Shown one piece after another: positions 7,337 through 15,849 of a stretch of 50,574 nt of DNA. Each line of letters starts with the position of its first letter. Position 1 is the stretch's first letter. Source of the stretch: Chloroflexota bacterium (GTDB lineage Bacteria > Chloroflexota > Ktedonobacteria > Ktedonobacterales > Ktedonobacteraceae); NCBI GenBank assembly GCA_902812455.1, contig CADDZH010000028.1, positions 1 through 50,574 on the forward strand, read 5' to 3'. The notes below the pieces were generated by a model that worked only from the letters and a program-made list of their open reading frames with translations, was not told the origin of the DNA and did not search any database. Made by a program: the position numbers and the translations under genes.

Positions 7337-8938
7337 TCAGGCCACGTGTAAAAGCCGTTGTCGCAAGAGAGGAAAGCCTGCTCTTCCATACATTTGCCGT
7401 TTGACTGTCTTTAATTTATTGACTTTGCCCTCGGTGATTCCCTGACTCCAGGGCAAACGCAACGCCTCCTTCACGGCATCATCATCGCGCTCAATTCCCG
7501 CGACGAAACTCTTGAGTTCGGGGATCCCGCTCTTGCTGGCCTCCTCCATCCAGGGGCGTAATGGCTGATGGTGGCGCTCTCGCACCATGTCCAGGAACGC
7601 ATGCAGAAGCGTATGGATGATCTGCACATCAGGGGAGACCTGCAAGAGCTGATCGAGTTGAGCTTGTTCTTCCTGGTTCAGGTCCATGCGCTCGCGAGTC
7701 AGCAGCCAGCGTAAAGCTCGTGGAGAAACCGCCTGCGCCCGCGTGGCTCGCTTAGCAGGGGTGGAACCATCGGCCGTTGCTTTGCGTAGATGAGCTACAT
7801 AGGCACGTACATTGGTATGGCCTCCCTGGTAGCCTAAAGCTGTGATTTCACGGTGGATCTGAGCAGCGTTTCGACATCCCTGGCTCAAACGGGTGAGGAT
7901 GTAGTCCTCAAAGCGGTCCAGTTTACTGGCCTGCAGAGACCGCGCGGTAGGCAGAGGCGGCTCAGGCGGCTGCCGGAAGTACTTCCTCACCGTATTGCGC
8001 GCCAGGCCCAGTTCTTTGCCAATCTTGCGCAGGCTCATGCCGCCTTCGTGCAGTTCCTGAATGCGCTGAGCGAGGTTCCATTTGCGCAGGAGCCGAGCAG
8101 CCGTTTTGCCCTGTCCTGCTGGGGTAGCGGAGTAGGTCGTCAAAGGGCGCTCGACTGTTGGCTGAGGAGTCGCTACGTCAGGAAGACGGATGCGAGCACG
8201 GATGAGAAAGGTTTCCACCGCCTCTCCCAGGTTTTTCAAAATGTGCCAGCGGTCGCAAACTTGGGTTGCCAGCGGTGCGCCTTGTGTGGCTGCATCGGTA
8301 TAGGTGCCACCTCGATCTCTGCTGATGATCTTCACACCTGGATGGGCCTCTAGCCAGGCGATCACGGATTCGACGGTTCGTTCGGGCAACAAATCGATGA
8401 TCTTGTGGGTTTGCAGGTTCACGATAATGCTTCCGTAGCGTTTTCCCCGTCGATAGCTCCAATCATCAATTCCAATCACTTCTACCTTGCCGATGGCAGG
8501 GAGAGGAAGCAGGTACAAGGACCAGAGCAGGGTCGCATCGGAAATCTTGATGCCGAGTTTGGAAGATAACCGCTCGCCCCCTTTGCCGCAGGTGGCTAAA
8601 CCGATCTCTTGGGCCGCGCTGCGCAGTCGTTTGGTGAGTCGAGATGAGACTTCAATCAGATCGGGAAGCCTCTCGGTAAAGATTTTGCGTGTGCATGAGG
8701 CCTCGCGGCAGAAAAACTTCTTCACGGTCAGCAGCAGACGAATGGGGCGACCTGCACATGGCAAGTCCAACGGGTGACGGCGGTAATAACTGTGAATAGC
8801 ACTCGCAGGTGTCGAGCACAGTGGACAACAGGAGGTCTGGCGAAACGATGTCACGCGCACCAGCACCTCTGCTGGGGTCTCGCTCAGCGAAGTGATTTCG
8901 AGCCCATCAGGTAAAGGAAACAAGGGTGAGGTAGGCAT
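7337..8938 (-). CDS. ISL3-family transposase, 533 aa
   Basis: Full-length ISL3 transposase. It has an N-terminal zinc-ribbon-like region with CCPLC and a second cysteine pair, a DDE domain starting at IGIDDWSYRRGKRYGS and continuing through SRDRGGTYTDAA, a mid-protein HTH (SLRKIGKELGLARNTVRKY), and a final Glu-containing block with WSQGITEGKVNKLK near the C terminus. The start is placed at ATG 8938 (AGAGAG upstream). A longer in-frame start at 9058 is rejected because it lies beyond the terminal repeat at 9036. Probably active, since both ends and the frame are intact. Confidence 0.92.
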   Translation of the reverse strand: MPTSPLFPLPDGLEITSLSETPAEVLVRVTSFRQTSCCPLCSTPASAIHSYYRRHPLDLPCAGRPIRLLLTVKKFFCREASCTRKIFTERLPDLIEVSSRLTKRLRSAAQEIGLATCGKGGERLSSKLGIKISDATLLWSLYLLPLPAIGKVEVIGIDDWSYRRGKRYGSIIVNLQTHKIIDLLPERTVESVIAWLEAHPGVKIISRDRGGTYTDAATQGAPLATQVCDRWHILKNLGEAVETFLIRARIRLPDVATPQPTVERPLTTYSATPAGQGKTAARLLRKWNLAQRIQELHEGGMSLRKIGKELGLARNTVRKYFRQPPEPPLPTARSLQASKLDRFEDYILTRLSQGCRNAAQIHREITALGYQGGHTNVRAYVAHLRKATADGSTPAKRATRAQAVSPRALRWLLTRERMDLNQEEQAQLDQLLQVSPDVQIIHTLLHAFLDMVRERHHQPLRPWMEEASKSGIPELKSFVAGIERDDDAVKEALRLPWSQGITEGKVNKLKTVKRQMYGRAGFPLLRQRLLHVA

Positions 8939-9011
8939 ACACTCTCTTGAAAAACACTTTCTTGGTGGAATAGACCGGAACTTCGAGGATATTCCTGAGC
9001 ATTCTACGTTC

Positions 9012-9036
9012 GCTTCACCAAAAAGTTGGATGAGCC
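9012..9036 (-). repeat. Right 25-bp terminal inverted repeat of the ISL3 element
   Basis: Perfect reverse complement of the left end at 7264-7288. Confidence 0.9.
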
Positions 9037-9051
9037 AATTATAGCTTGGCG

Positions 9052-9567
9052 CTAACACTCGATTACCTGATGATCTTCCTTTCCCGCAACCATACTAACA
9101 AACTGGTGCATAGCTTTGGGAATCCCATTCTTGTGGGAGGAATCGTAGACTCTGTCGAAAAAGGCCCACCATTTCGCCGCATCGGGCAGCAGTGAAACGA
9201 CGGGCGGCTCATGGGCCACCACTGTCTGGACACGCTCGGGGTACCGGGTGAGGACTTCGAGAGCCACAATGGCTCCAGAACTGCTGCCAAAAACGAGTGC
9301 CGGTTGGTCCGTCAAATGCTCGATCAAACGCCGAACATCATCGGCATCGGTCGCGAGCCGGTGATCATAGTCCTGAGGCCCGTCGAGGTGACTCCTGGAA
9401 AACCCTCGGCGGTCGTAGGTGACCACCTGGTACTGTGAGATCAGGTGGGACGCGAGCGGGCGGAAGGACTCTCCCGTGCCGCTCGCCCCTGGGATCAGGA
9501 TCAGGAGTGGCCCGGAGCCACTCACCTCATACTATAACTGGACGCCGGGAACATTGAGGGTACTCAT
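9052..9567 (-). pseudogene. Alpha/beta hydrolase, nonsense-mutated and 3'-truncated
   Basis: The frame from ATG 9567 reads MSTLNVPGVQL, then TAG (9534-9532), then continues in frame as YEVSGSGPLLILIPGASGTG. The core shows the fold's oxyanion loop region, YDRRGFSRS, and the nucleophile elbow FGSSSGAI, so the lineage is clear. The protein stops about 16 nt from the ISL3 end, after only about 170 residues, against about 270-290 for the family. The catalytic His is therefore missing. A restart at GTG 9525 could give a short product, but no useful enzyme is expected. Confidence 0.85.
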
Positions 9568-9638
9568 CTGTTTTCCTTTCTTTCTCTCTTCGCGCAAAAT
9601 CCAGTCAAGGTCTTGCGCCACGCCTGTACGCACTCACC

Positions 9639-10328
9639 TCAGCTCTTGTCTGCATGGATCAAACCGGCACCTGGGAAAGCAGAGAAGCGTGGGGGCCGCA
9701 TCTCCTCTGTTTCCACCCGCTCGAAACCGGCCTCCTTGACCAGGGCGACCAGATCGTGGATGCTGCTTCCCCCAGCGTGAAAGCGCGCAGCCCAACCCCG
9801 GCGATCCTGCTTGCGTGTGAAATCGGCAATGACCAGGCGCCCTCCTGGTTTGAGTACGCGGGCGATTTCCGCGAGTCCCTGACGTTTGAGGGAGGCCGGC
9901 AAATGATGCATCATCAAGGTCGCGAACACCACATCAAAGGTCTGATCGGCGAAAGGGAGCTGCTCGATCACCCCGAGTTTGAACTCGACGGGCGCATGAT
10001 GCCGGACCGCTTTCGCGCGGGCACGGGCGATCTGCTCTGCTCCCGGATCAACGCCTGCCACGCGGCCCGCATGGCCCACGCGGCGTGCTACTTCGAGCGC
10101 CAGCGTTCCCGTGCCGCAACCCACATCCAGCACCTGCTCTCCAGGTTGTAAGCGGGCGAGGTTGATGGTTCTCTGCCTGAGCTCGCGCCACCGACCGTGA
10201 AACGAGAATGTGTCGTGGAACCATCCCGCCAGATCGTAGCGCCAGCCGTCGTCGAGGACCAGCCCTTTTGTCTCTTTGGCCGGCACCTCGCCCAATGCAC
10301 CGTGGCGGTGATGTTTGAACGAATGCAT
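9639..10328 (-). CDS. Class I SAM-dependent methyltransferase (UbiE/Methyltransf_11 type)
   Basis: 229 residues. Motif I is VLDVGCGTGTL (about residues 65-75), with VAGVDPG as the acidic loop, then FDVVFATLMMHHLP and RVLKPGGRLVIADF as the later motifs. The substrate cannot be read from sequence. It is transcribed divergently from the TetR regulator at 10508, with a shared 179-bp region holding an operator-like palindrome. The regulator may therefore control it, a common layout for resistance or xenobiotic-response enzymes. Confidence 0.85.
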   Translation of the reverse strand: MHSFKHHRHGALGEVPAKETKGLVLDDGWRYDLAGWFHDTFSFHGRWRELRQRTINLARLQPGEQVLDVGCGTGTLALEVARRVGHAGRVAGVDPGAEQIARARAKAVRHHAPVEFKLGVIEQLPFADQTFDVVFATLMMHHLPASLKRQGLAEIARVLKPGGRLVIADFTRKQDRRGWAARFHAGGSSIHDLVALVKEAGFERVETEEMRPPRFSAFPGAGLIHADKS

Positions 10329-10374
10329 AGATCGTACTCCTTTCAGAGAATATCTCTGACTGTTTGCGCGTGTG

Positions 10375-10410
10375 TTGACAAGTCAATTGAATTGAGACAT
10401 ACTATCTCAA
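10375..10410 (+). promoter_or_regulatory. Promoter with overlapping palindromic operator upstream of TetR gene
   Basis: TTGACA at 10375-10380, a 17-nt spacer and CATACT at 10398-10403 form a good sigma-70-type promoter directed at the TetR gene. TTGAGA (10392-10397) and TCTCAA (10405-10410) form a palindrome that straddles the -10 box, the expected place for autorepression by a TetR dimer. The divergent methyltransferase starts at 10328, so one operator could serve both genes. Confidence 0.6.
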
Positions 10411-10507
10411 ATAGATAATCCTGTCTCTTCTTAAGAGTAGTCGAAGCAGCATGCAGAAACAAGAATCAATCGGGAAGATATGTCCCACATGAGACAAGGA
10501 GCGCAAA

Positions 10508-11098
10508 ATGACTCAGCAGGGGAAGAACTTACGTCTCAGACGGACGCAGAAGTTATTGCGGGAAGCATTAATTGAACTGATCGAGGAGCGGGGGTTTGAG
10601 ACACTCACCATTGGGGAATTGACCGAGCGCGCGATGGTGAGCCGGGCCGCGTTCTATCGCCATTATCAGGACAAATACGATCTAGTCGAGCAGATCTTTG
10701 AGGAAGCCATGAGCGCCTTGCTGGGCGCGGTTGGAGAGTTGGGACAAGAGCACCCTGCGGACATCTGGGTGAAGTTCTTTGAGCATATCGCCTCCTACGA
10801 ACGGCTTTATCGGGCGCTGCTTGGCAGCAAGGGTAGCCCCTGGTTTGTGAGGAAGATGCGTGCCTCTCTGGCGAGCCTGGTCAAGGAGCGTGGGCGCCTT
10901 CCTCACGGATCAGATGCAAGCGCGCATCCCGCCCACACCTTCTCCGATGAGTTTGTGCCCGAGCTGGTGTCTGCACTGTTTGTGGAAGCCATTACCTGGT
11001 GGCTTGAGCACGGGCGACCCTACACTCCCCAGGAGATCGCCACAAGAACCGCCCTGCTTGCCGCTGCATTCTTCAAGGAAGCGAGCACCTGGACCTGA
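10508..11098 (+). CDS. TetR/AcrR-family transcriptional regulator
   Basis: 196 residues. The N-terminal HTH is clear: RTQKLLREALIELIEERGFE, TIGELTERAMVSRAAFYRHY and KYDLVEQIF (residues 12-62). The C-terminal domain (about 75-190) resembles the TetR_C_7/YsiA-like helical bundle that binds an inducer. A ribosome site (AAGGAG, 10497-10502) precedes ATG 10508. It is divergent from the methyltransferase and likely represses itself and that gene through the palindrome at 10392-10410. Confidence 0.88.
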   Translation: MTQQGKNLRLRRTQKLLREALIELIEERGFETLTIGELTERAMVSRAAFYRHYQDKYDLVEQIFEEAMSALLGAVGELGQEHPADIWVKFFEHIASYERLYRALLGSKGSPWFVRKMRASLASLVKERGRLPHGSDASAHPAHTFSDEFVPELVSALFVEAITWWLEHGRPYTPQEIATRTALLAAAFFKEASTWT

Positions 11099-11410
11099 TC
11101 GCTTGCACGCCCGAACAGCGGGCCAGGGTGCTCTACGCGGGATGCCGGCATCAGGCTGTTCCCGCTCTCTCTCGACTGGCGCACCTTTTGCTCTAGAGAC
11201 CCTTTCTCCCTGTAGTATTGTCTTCTCTTCCCCTCTCTGGGAAGGCTTCTCTCTACACAGAAATCGGGATGGCCTCATTTTTTCGCCCATTGACCTTGAC
11301 CCACCAAAAAGGGGTATGTTCAGATACCATAAGGAAGAGTTGATGCAATTGTGTTAAAGTTTATGAGATGATGAAGCTCCACAAAACAGAGCGAGAAAGG
11401 ATGAAGAAGC
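11099..11410. other. Intergenic region, no gene seen
   Basis: A 12-bp palindrome (GATGCCGGCATC, near 11140-11152) and AT-rich sequence before the next gene are the only features. The AT-rich part (11320-11400) probably carries the promoter of the 11411 gene, but I cannot pick convincing boxes. Confidence 0.4.
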
Positions 11411-12421
11411 ATGGGAGAGCAACAAGACCCAACGGGCTGCACACAAAATCCCCCACCTGCGCGTTTAGGGAGGAAGTATATCAGAAGGCTATTAGAAGCC
11501 TTTGAACCTCATCAGGATGCCATGCTAGCGGATCTGGACCGCCAGATTGAAGAGAGTAATCCAGATATTGTTTCCCATAAGAGTCAAGACATTTCCAGGC
11601 AATGGCTGAATAAAATACATCAGCTTAACCAAGTAGCGGGAACTGATGAGAGCGAAGGAACTGACTTTATTACACTTCTAGAAGAGATCGATGCGCTGAG
11701 CAAAACCCAAAAGATGCTGAGGGGTCAGCTTCTCCCAACCATGCGACAGAACAGCAGGTTGAAGTACAAACGAGCACAACTGGTTGAACTGCTGCAATCC
11801 ATCCACATGATACGGCAGGAAGGACATTGGGAAAAAATAGGGGAAAACGAGAAATTCACTGTTGAAGTCTCCATCTTAGGAGAAAGATTTCTCACTTTCG
11901 AATTTAGCAAACAATGGCTGCGTCTGCAGGCAATAGAAGACATTCATGAATGGATGAAACAACAGCGGGCCGACTTTCTGCCTGCGGTCGAAGAAACGGC
12001 AGAACAGGCGACTTCTACGAAGAAACCAACAAGATCCACCCAGAGAAAGCGCCTCGTTGCCACAGAACAAGCTGGGCCTTCAACTTCTCCGGCTCAGATC
12101 TACGAGAGGCAAGCATGGGTAAGGTTGCTTGTCTCGGCGCACCACTATAGCAGCTACTTTCAAGATGCTCTTGGAGAACTCGGTGTTTTTGTTTATGATG
12201 TAGTTGAGAACAGGCCACAGGCCATACTTCATCTGTGGGCCCAAGGCGCAAAACAGCAATTGCCCGTTATGGACGGCGTAACCAGTCAGCAAGAAGCGTT
12301 ATCGGACAGCATGCGGGCGTGGCTTGCCCTGTGTTGGGTAACTGCAACGGGTCAGGCAGAAGAAAATAAGCAAACCAGGCCATCACGCAAGAGACGGCGC
12401 GACCAGATGGATGAAAAATGA
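11411..12421 (+). CDS. Hypothetical protein, 336 aa
   Basis: GAAAGGA about 10 nt upstream supports ATG 11411. The protein is polar and mostly helical. A Gln/Glu-rich N-terminal half (residues 25-130) with heptad-like leucines could form coiled coil, followed by a small mixed region (about 140-170), a low-complexity basic linker (about 195-225), a second folded part (about 230-315), and a lysine/arginine-rich tail. There is no signal peptide, membrane segment or enzyme motif. Base composition is lower in GC than the flanks, which suggests a separate origin. I do not recognise the family. Confidence 0.6.
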   Translation: MGEQQDPTGCTQNPPPARLGRKYIRRLLEAFEPHQDAMLADLDRQIEESNPDIVSHKSQDISRQWLNKIHQLNQVAGTDESEGTDFITLLEEIDALSKTQKMLRGQLLPTMRQNSRLKYKRAQLVELLQSIHMIRQEGHWEKIGENEKFTVEVSILGERFLTFEFSKQWLRLQAIEDIHEWMKQQRADFLPAVEETAEQATSTKKPTRSTQRKRLVATEQAGPSTSPAQIYERQAWVRLLVSAHHYSSYFQDALGELGVFVYDVVENRPQAILHLWAQGAKQQLPVMDGVTSQQEALSDSMRAWLALCWVTATGQAEENKQTRPSRKRRRDQMDEK

Positions 12422-12461
12422 AGAGTAATGTAAGCGCTTTTTTCAACAAGCTGACTAAGAT

Positions 12462-12513
12462 TTCAAGAGAAGAGGGGGAACCCGTAAGGGCTCAACCAGC
12501 CTCATCTCTTGAA
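12462..12513 (+). terminator. Nested stem-loop downstream of the hypothetical gene
   Basis: TTCAAGAGA (12462-12470) pairs with TCTCTTGAA (12505-12513). Inside, GAGG pairs with CCTC and CCCGTAAGGG makes a small tetraloop hairpin. The structure begins about 40 nt after the stop at 12421. No T-tract follows, so it is either a factor-dependent terminator or mRNA 3'-end structure, or a small structured RNA. Confidence 0.4.
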
Positions 12514-12658
12514 GATGTTAACGAGTAGCAAACGTCACCACAACGCGTAAGCGAGGAGCGAAAGTATAGCAAGCTCAAAACTACAAGGTATTCTCCTGAG
12601 GGACAATACCGAGGAGCGCTGTACTCCACTCAACCACACATCCGCGCAGGGCGACCAT

Positions 12659-12828
12659 GGCAGTTGGGCGTTTCCCACTGCCGGGAAAGAATGGTGCAGC
12701 AGGAGCATTTCCCTACTTCGGAAGAAGCGGGGAAACACATCCCGTGCACAAGGACGATACAACATACGAGTGGGGCGCATCCCCGCTCAATGAAGGGAAG
12801 GGTGGCAAGTAGGCGCATCCCACCTGCC
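12659..12828. repeat. Cluster of related imperfect palindromes (REP-like)
   Basis: Units at 12659-12682, 12768-12788 and 12804-12828 each place GGCG, a 2-3 nt spacer and TCCC at the tip of a 7-10 bp stem. The first and third share GGCA at the base on one side and TGCC on the other, and can be aligned along their length. A further hairpin, TTTCCC with GGGGAAA, lies at 12708-12735. They lie beyond the stop of the minus-strand gene at 12873, so they may act as 3'-end structures or be a dispersed repeat family. Confidence 0.5.
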
Positions 12829-12872
12829 AGGACAGAATTGATACCACAAAGAGCTTACCCTCTCTGCAGCGG

Positions 12873-13712
12873 CTAATAGAGGTGGGCGATGAGAAAGTAG
12901 GCCAGCCAAAAGAGCAGGGGGACCGACACGGCCATGATCAGCACAACCGTGAGCCGGGACCTCCTGCGTCTCGAGGTGGCGCGATCTAGCGCCTCCTCCA
13001 CTATCACGTACTGCCGCTCCTCCGTACCGGCCAGCATGCCAGCCACGTTGGATTGCACGGTCGCTGTAAAGGTGTACATCTGCTGCACTCCCCGCTGCGC
13101 CTGGTCGACACCGTTTAGCGCGACATTCGACCACTGCTGGGCGATCTGCTGACCAGCTTGCAACGCAGCCTGCTGCTCATGGAGCAGTTGAAAGGCCGCG
13201 TTATGCCAGGTCGTTTGGTGCTGCATGTTCTGGCGCACCTGCTGGAAGGCCACACCCTGCCAATCCTGCTGCTGGTGGAGCGCCTCTGCTTTCCGCTGCT
13301 GGTGCCCCCTGAGCCATTCGTTGAGCAGTTCGGTCGCCAGGTAAACGACCTGGTGCTCAATCGCTCGCTGGATGTCGTTGTAGGTATCCGGGTCCGCCGG
13401 ATCCAGATACATACACCTGGCCTCGGCATCGATCAGGTCTGAGAGCGCCCTGTACAGGCCCCATTCCTTCATGATAAAAGCGAGTTGGGTGCCTGCCCCT
13501 TCGATGTGGTCTGCAAAGGCCAATTTCAAGGCAGCATCCCAGTACTTGTCCAGGTTCCTCTGGCTCTGCTGTTTCAGGCGTTCGAGCCAGTCGACGGGCT
13601 GTCCGCCGTTTTGCTGCATGCGCGCCAAAGTGTCCAGGTAGAGAACCCGTGTTTCGTCGCAGGCGGTGTTCACGTCGAGCGTGAGAAACGGATTTTGGAT
13701 GTTTGCGTTCAT
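12873..13712 (-). CDS. Tail-anchored helical protein of unknown function, 279 aa
   Basis: AAAGGA lies before ATG 13712. The protein is Gln-rich and helical throughout, with a block at 115-215 rich in Q, H and A that looks like long amphipathic helices. A cluster of five basic residues (SRRRRSR, about 246-252) is followed by a single hydrophobic segment, LTVVLIMAVSVPLLFWLAYFL, which ends four residues before the C terminus. This is the layout of a C-tail anchor with most of the protein in the cytoplasm. No known domain is recognised. The palindrome cluster lies directly downstream. Confidence 0.6.
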   Translation of the reverse strand: MNANIQNPFLTLDVNTACDETRVLYLDTLARMQQNGGQPVDWLERLKQQSQRNLDKYWDAALKLAFADHIEGAGTQLAFIMKEWGLYRALSDLIDAEARCMYLDPADPDTYNDIQRAIEHQVVYLATELLNEWLRGHQQRKAEALHQQQDWQGVAFQQVRQNMQHQTTWHNAAFQLLHEQQAALQAGQQIAQQWSNVALNGVDQAQRGVQQMYTFTATVQSNVAGMLAGTEERQYVIVEEALDRATSRRRRSRLTVVLIMAVSVPLLFWLAYFLIAHLY

Positions 13713-14568
13713 GGCTATTCCTTTCTTTCAAGATGGAAACACCCAGGAACGAGGACAGCTCCGTGCGATGACCCGCACAGGAGACCATCCTCAAAGGGGT
13801 TTCCTGCGCGGGTAGTATCCATGTCAACTACAAGGGACGACGTACACAACTCATGCTCAAGACTGATCACGGAGGGCTGAAATTTCCGCTCGCAATGTAC
13901 ATATGTTGGCGAACAACTGCGGGACTGGACGGGTGACCACCGTCAGCCAGAGCATCTTCCGGGTACTTGTTCCAGATGAATGTTTTCACCATGCGCCGGG
14001 AGCACTCCTCCAGGTACTCACCTGGGCAGGTGGGTCTAGTGACAACTAACAACGCTTCGTATCCTCATGAGGACACTTCAACTGTACCAGGGCACGGGGG
14101 AAACGGTTCTGGTGCTTCTTAGATGAGAATCGGCAAGGACTCGGAGCGCACCTGGGAAAAAGGCGGGAACAAGCAATAAAAGAGATGAAAATACAAGAGT
14201 GCCAGATTTCCGATGTACCGTTCACTGGCCTCTGGCGGTGCCTGATACACACTTGCCTGGATTATTTTCTGCGCGGTCATTCTCGGAACGATCTCGCGCC
14301 CAGTAGATAAAAGCCTCCTTGCAGGCAATCTTACAATGCAAGTGCGGGTCTGGATTTAAGCAGATCGGAGTCTATCAAATCAAATAGCTCTTCCGCAAAT
14401 CGAAACGTCATGCGCCTGCTATGCACCCTTGCGTAAGACCACGATAAAGCAGCGGTCAGAAGATACTGTTTGGGAATTAAAAAATCAAGCTTGAAAGCTC
14501 ACCACTGAAGTTCAGAATCATGCTCACTTTTGCAATTTATCAACAATAGTAATTTGCGGAAAAAGTAA
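13713..14568. other. Intergenic region, no gene seen
   Basis: About 850 bp with only short frames on both strands, none with a ribosome site and protein-like composition. A perfect 12-bp palindrome (TCCTCATGAGGA, 14062-14073) is present. The AT content rises towards the IS3 element. Confidence 0.4.
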
Positions 14569-14641
14569 GGTATACCCCATTGTCAAGACAAAAATGACCT
14601 CAAAATAAGCGTGAACTCAGCAATTCAAAGAACGGTGTTAA

Positions 14642-15466
14642 TCACGATCGGTAATACACCTGACCGGGTGTTTGATACTCAAGCGCCTGATGCAACCGCT
14701 CTTGATTGTAGAACTGAAAATAGGCATCGAGCCCACTTTCTGCCTCAGCGATCGACTGATACTCCTTCAGATACACCTCCTCATATTTGACGCTTCTCCA
14801 GAGCCGTTCGACGAAAATATTATCCAATGCCCTGCCGCGGCCATCCCAACTGATGCGAACTCCTGCGGCTTGCAGCCGACTCGTAAACGCGCTACTGGTA
14901 AACTGCGATCCCTGGTCATGGTTGAATATCTCTGGCCGCGCCTTCTCAAAGGCCTGCTCGAACGCTTCGAGACAAAAGGCGGTTTCCAAGGTGATCGACG
15001 TGCGCCAGGCGAGCACAGAGCGACTGAACCAGTCCATGATCGCCACCAGGTACAGAAAGCCGTGAGCCAGGCGAATGTAGGTAATGTCGGTGCTCCAGAC
15101 CTGATTGACGCGCTCGATCGAGAGTCCCCGCAGCAAATAGGGATAGCGCACCGCTGGCTCTGCCGGTTGACTCAAGCGAGGGCCAGGATAGACCACCATG
15201 AGGCCCATCTGCCGCAGGAGCCGCGCGACCCGCTTATGGTTCACCTCATAGCCGTGCGTGCGCAGCCAGGCCGTCATCTTCTGGATGCCATAGAACGGCG
15301 TGCGCGTATATTGCTCGTCCAGCAGGCGCATCAGCAGCAAATTCTCCTCACTCTCGGGCACTGGCGGGTAATAATAGCTCGAGCGCGCCAGCCCCACCAG
15401 CTCACACTGACGTGCCAGGCTGATGCTCGCATGCCCTGGCTCAATCAGCGCCCTCTTCTCTTCCAC
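14642..15466 (-). CDS. IS3-family OrfB, integrase catalytic domain
   Basis: The protein has the usual N-terminal HTH_21 segment (YYYPPVPESEENLLLMRLLDE) and the rve domain. The DDE triad is D in WSTDITYI, D in NHDQGSQF and E in NIFVERLWRS. The C terminus has YNQERLHQALEYQTPGQ, the standard IS3 ending. It is made most likely as an OrfAB fusion by -1 slippage at the A-run 15481-15487. It is not expected to start on its own efficiently, as no good ribosome site precedes it. Confidence 0.9.
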   Translation of the reverse strand: MEEKRALIEPGHASISLARQCELVGLARSSYYYPPVPESEENLLLMRLLDEQYTRTPFYGIQKMTAWLRTHGYEVNHKRVARLLRQMGLMVVYPGPRLSQPAEPAVRYPYLLRGLSIERVNQVWSTDITYIRLAHGFLYLVAIMDWFSRSVLAWRTSITLETAFCLEAFEQAFEKARPEIFNHDQGSQFTSSAFTSRLQAAGVRISWDGRGRALDNIFVERLWRSVKYEEVYLKEYQSIAEAESGLDAYFQFYNQERLHQALEYQTPGQVYYRS

Positions 15467-15750
15467 GCTCCCGCCTGAGTTTTTTTTAACCAGTCCAGTT
15501 CCACTTTTAATTGCCCAATCTCCTGATACAAGGCTGCCACGAGCGCTTCATCACTGCGCTCACGTCGCGCCCGTCCGCCAGAGAAGCCCAGACGAATCTC
15601 TTCTACCGCCTGCTTTTTCCATTGCGTGATCTGACTGGGATGCACCCCATATTCCGCCGCCAGCTCGTTGAGCGTTTTCTGCCCTTTCAGCGCTTCAATG
15701 GGGACGCGGGTCTTTTCTTCTGCACTAGAGCCTTTTCTTTGAACGGACAT
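15445..15750 (-). CDS. IS3-family OrfA, HTH protein
   Basis: 101 residues. The HTH_Tnp_1 domain is clear (TLNELAAEYGVHPSQITQWKK, residues 27-47), followed by a leucine-rich helix (LYQEIGQLKVELDWLKK) that dimerises in this family. The frame crosses the A-run and ends 21 nt inside orfB. Confidence 0.9.
   Translation of the reverse strand: MSVQRKGSSAEEKTRVPIEALKGQKTLNELAAEYGVHPSQITQWKKQAVEEIRLGFSGGRARRERSDEALVAALYQEIGQLKVELDWLKKTQAGAWKRRGR
15481..15487 (-). promoter_or_regulatory. Programmed -1 frameshift site of the IS3 element
   Basis: On the minus strand the orfA codons read TTA AAA AAA ACT, giving the heptamer A AAA AAA in the correct X XXY YYZ register. A -1 slip leads into AAC TCA GGC and on into orfB. 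This is established behaviour for IS3 elements; the site itself is read directly. Confidence 0.75.
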
Positions 15751-15849
15751 CTTTTCCTTCTTCCTACCGTTCCTTGATGCTGTTCATTCTACCTTATTGG
15801 CCTGTCCAGTTTCTGGGGGATAGTATACCTTTTTCTGAACGGATGTCCC

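Larger units (their letters stand above)
7264..9036. mobile_element. Complete ISL3-family insertion sequence, 1773 bp
   Basis: It is bounded by perfect 25-bp terminal inverted repeats at 7264-7288 (starting GGCTCATCCAACTTTTTGG) and 9012-9036 (ending with the complement). It carries one transposase gene on the minus strand. ISL3 elements normally leave an 8-bp target duplication, but the flanking octamers here (ACCATTGT and AATTATAG) differ. The element interrupts one ISL3 gene on the left and a hydrolase gene on the right, which points to a deletion beside the element after insertion. Confidence 0.88.
12422..12872. other. Structured non-coding region with two sets of hairpins
   Basis: About 450 bp with no credible gene. 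The proximal part (12459-12517) folds as one long nested hairpin after the 11411 gene. The distal part (12659-12828) holds a run of related imperfect palindromes. Short frames here encode Cys/Pro-rich nonsense that reflects the palindromes. Confidence 0.5.
14569..15829. mobile_element. Complete IS3-family insertion sequence, about 1.26 kb
   Basis: The outer ends are inverted. The left begins GGTATACCCCATTGTCAAGA (14569) and the right reads inward GGTATACTATCCCCCAGAAA (from 15829). Both share GGTATAC, a C-rich block and CAAGACA/CTGGACA. Between them are orfA and orfB in overlapping frames with a slippery run, the IS3 arrangement. I could not define a target duplication. It lies between the hypothetical region and the sugar-acid island. 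Confidence 0.75.

Noticed and set aside
9012..9058. ISL3 transposase start at 9058
   Set aside because: This start lies outside the element's terminal repeat; ATG 8938 fits the family N terminus.
14672..15478. 268-codon plus-strand frame over the IS3 orfB
   Set aside because: The minus strand encodes a canonical IS3 integrase with DDE residues; the plus frame is an antisense artefact.
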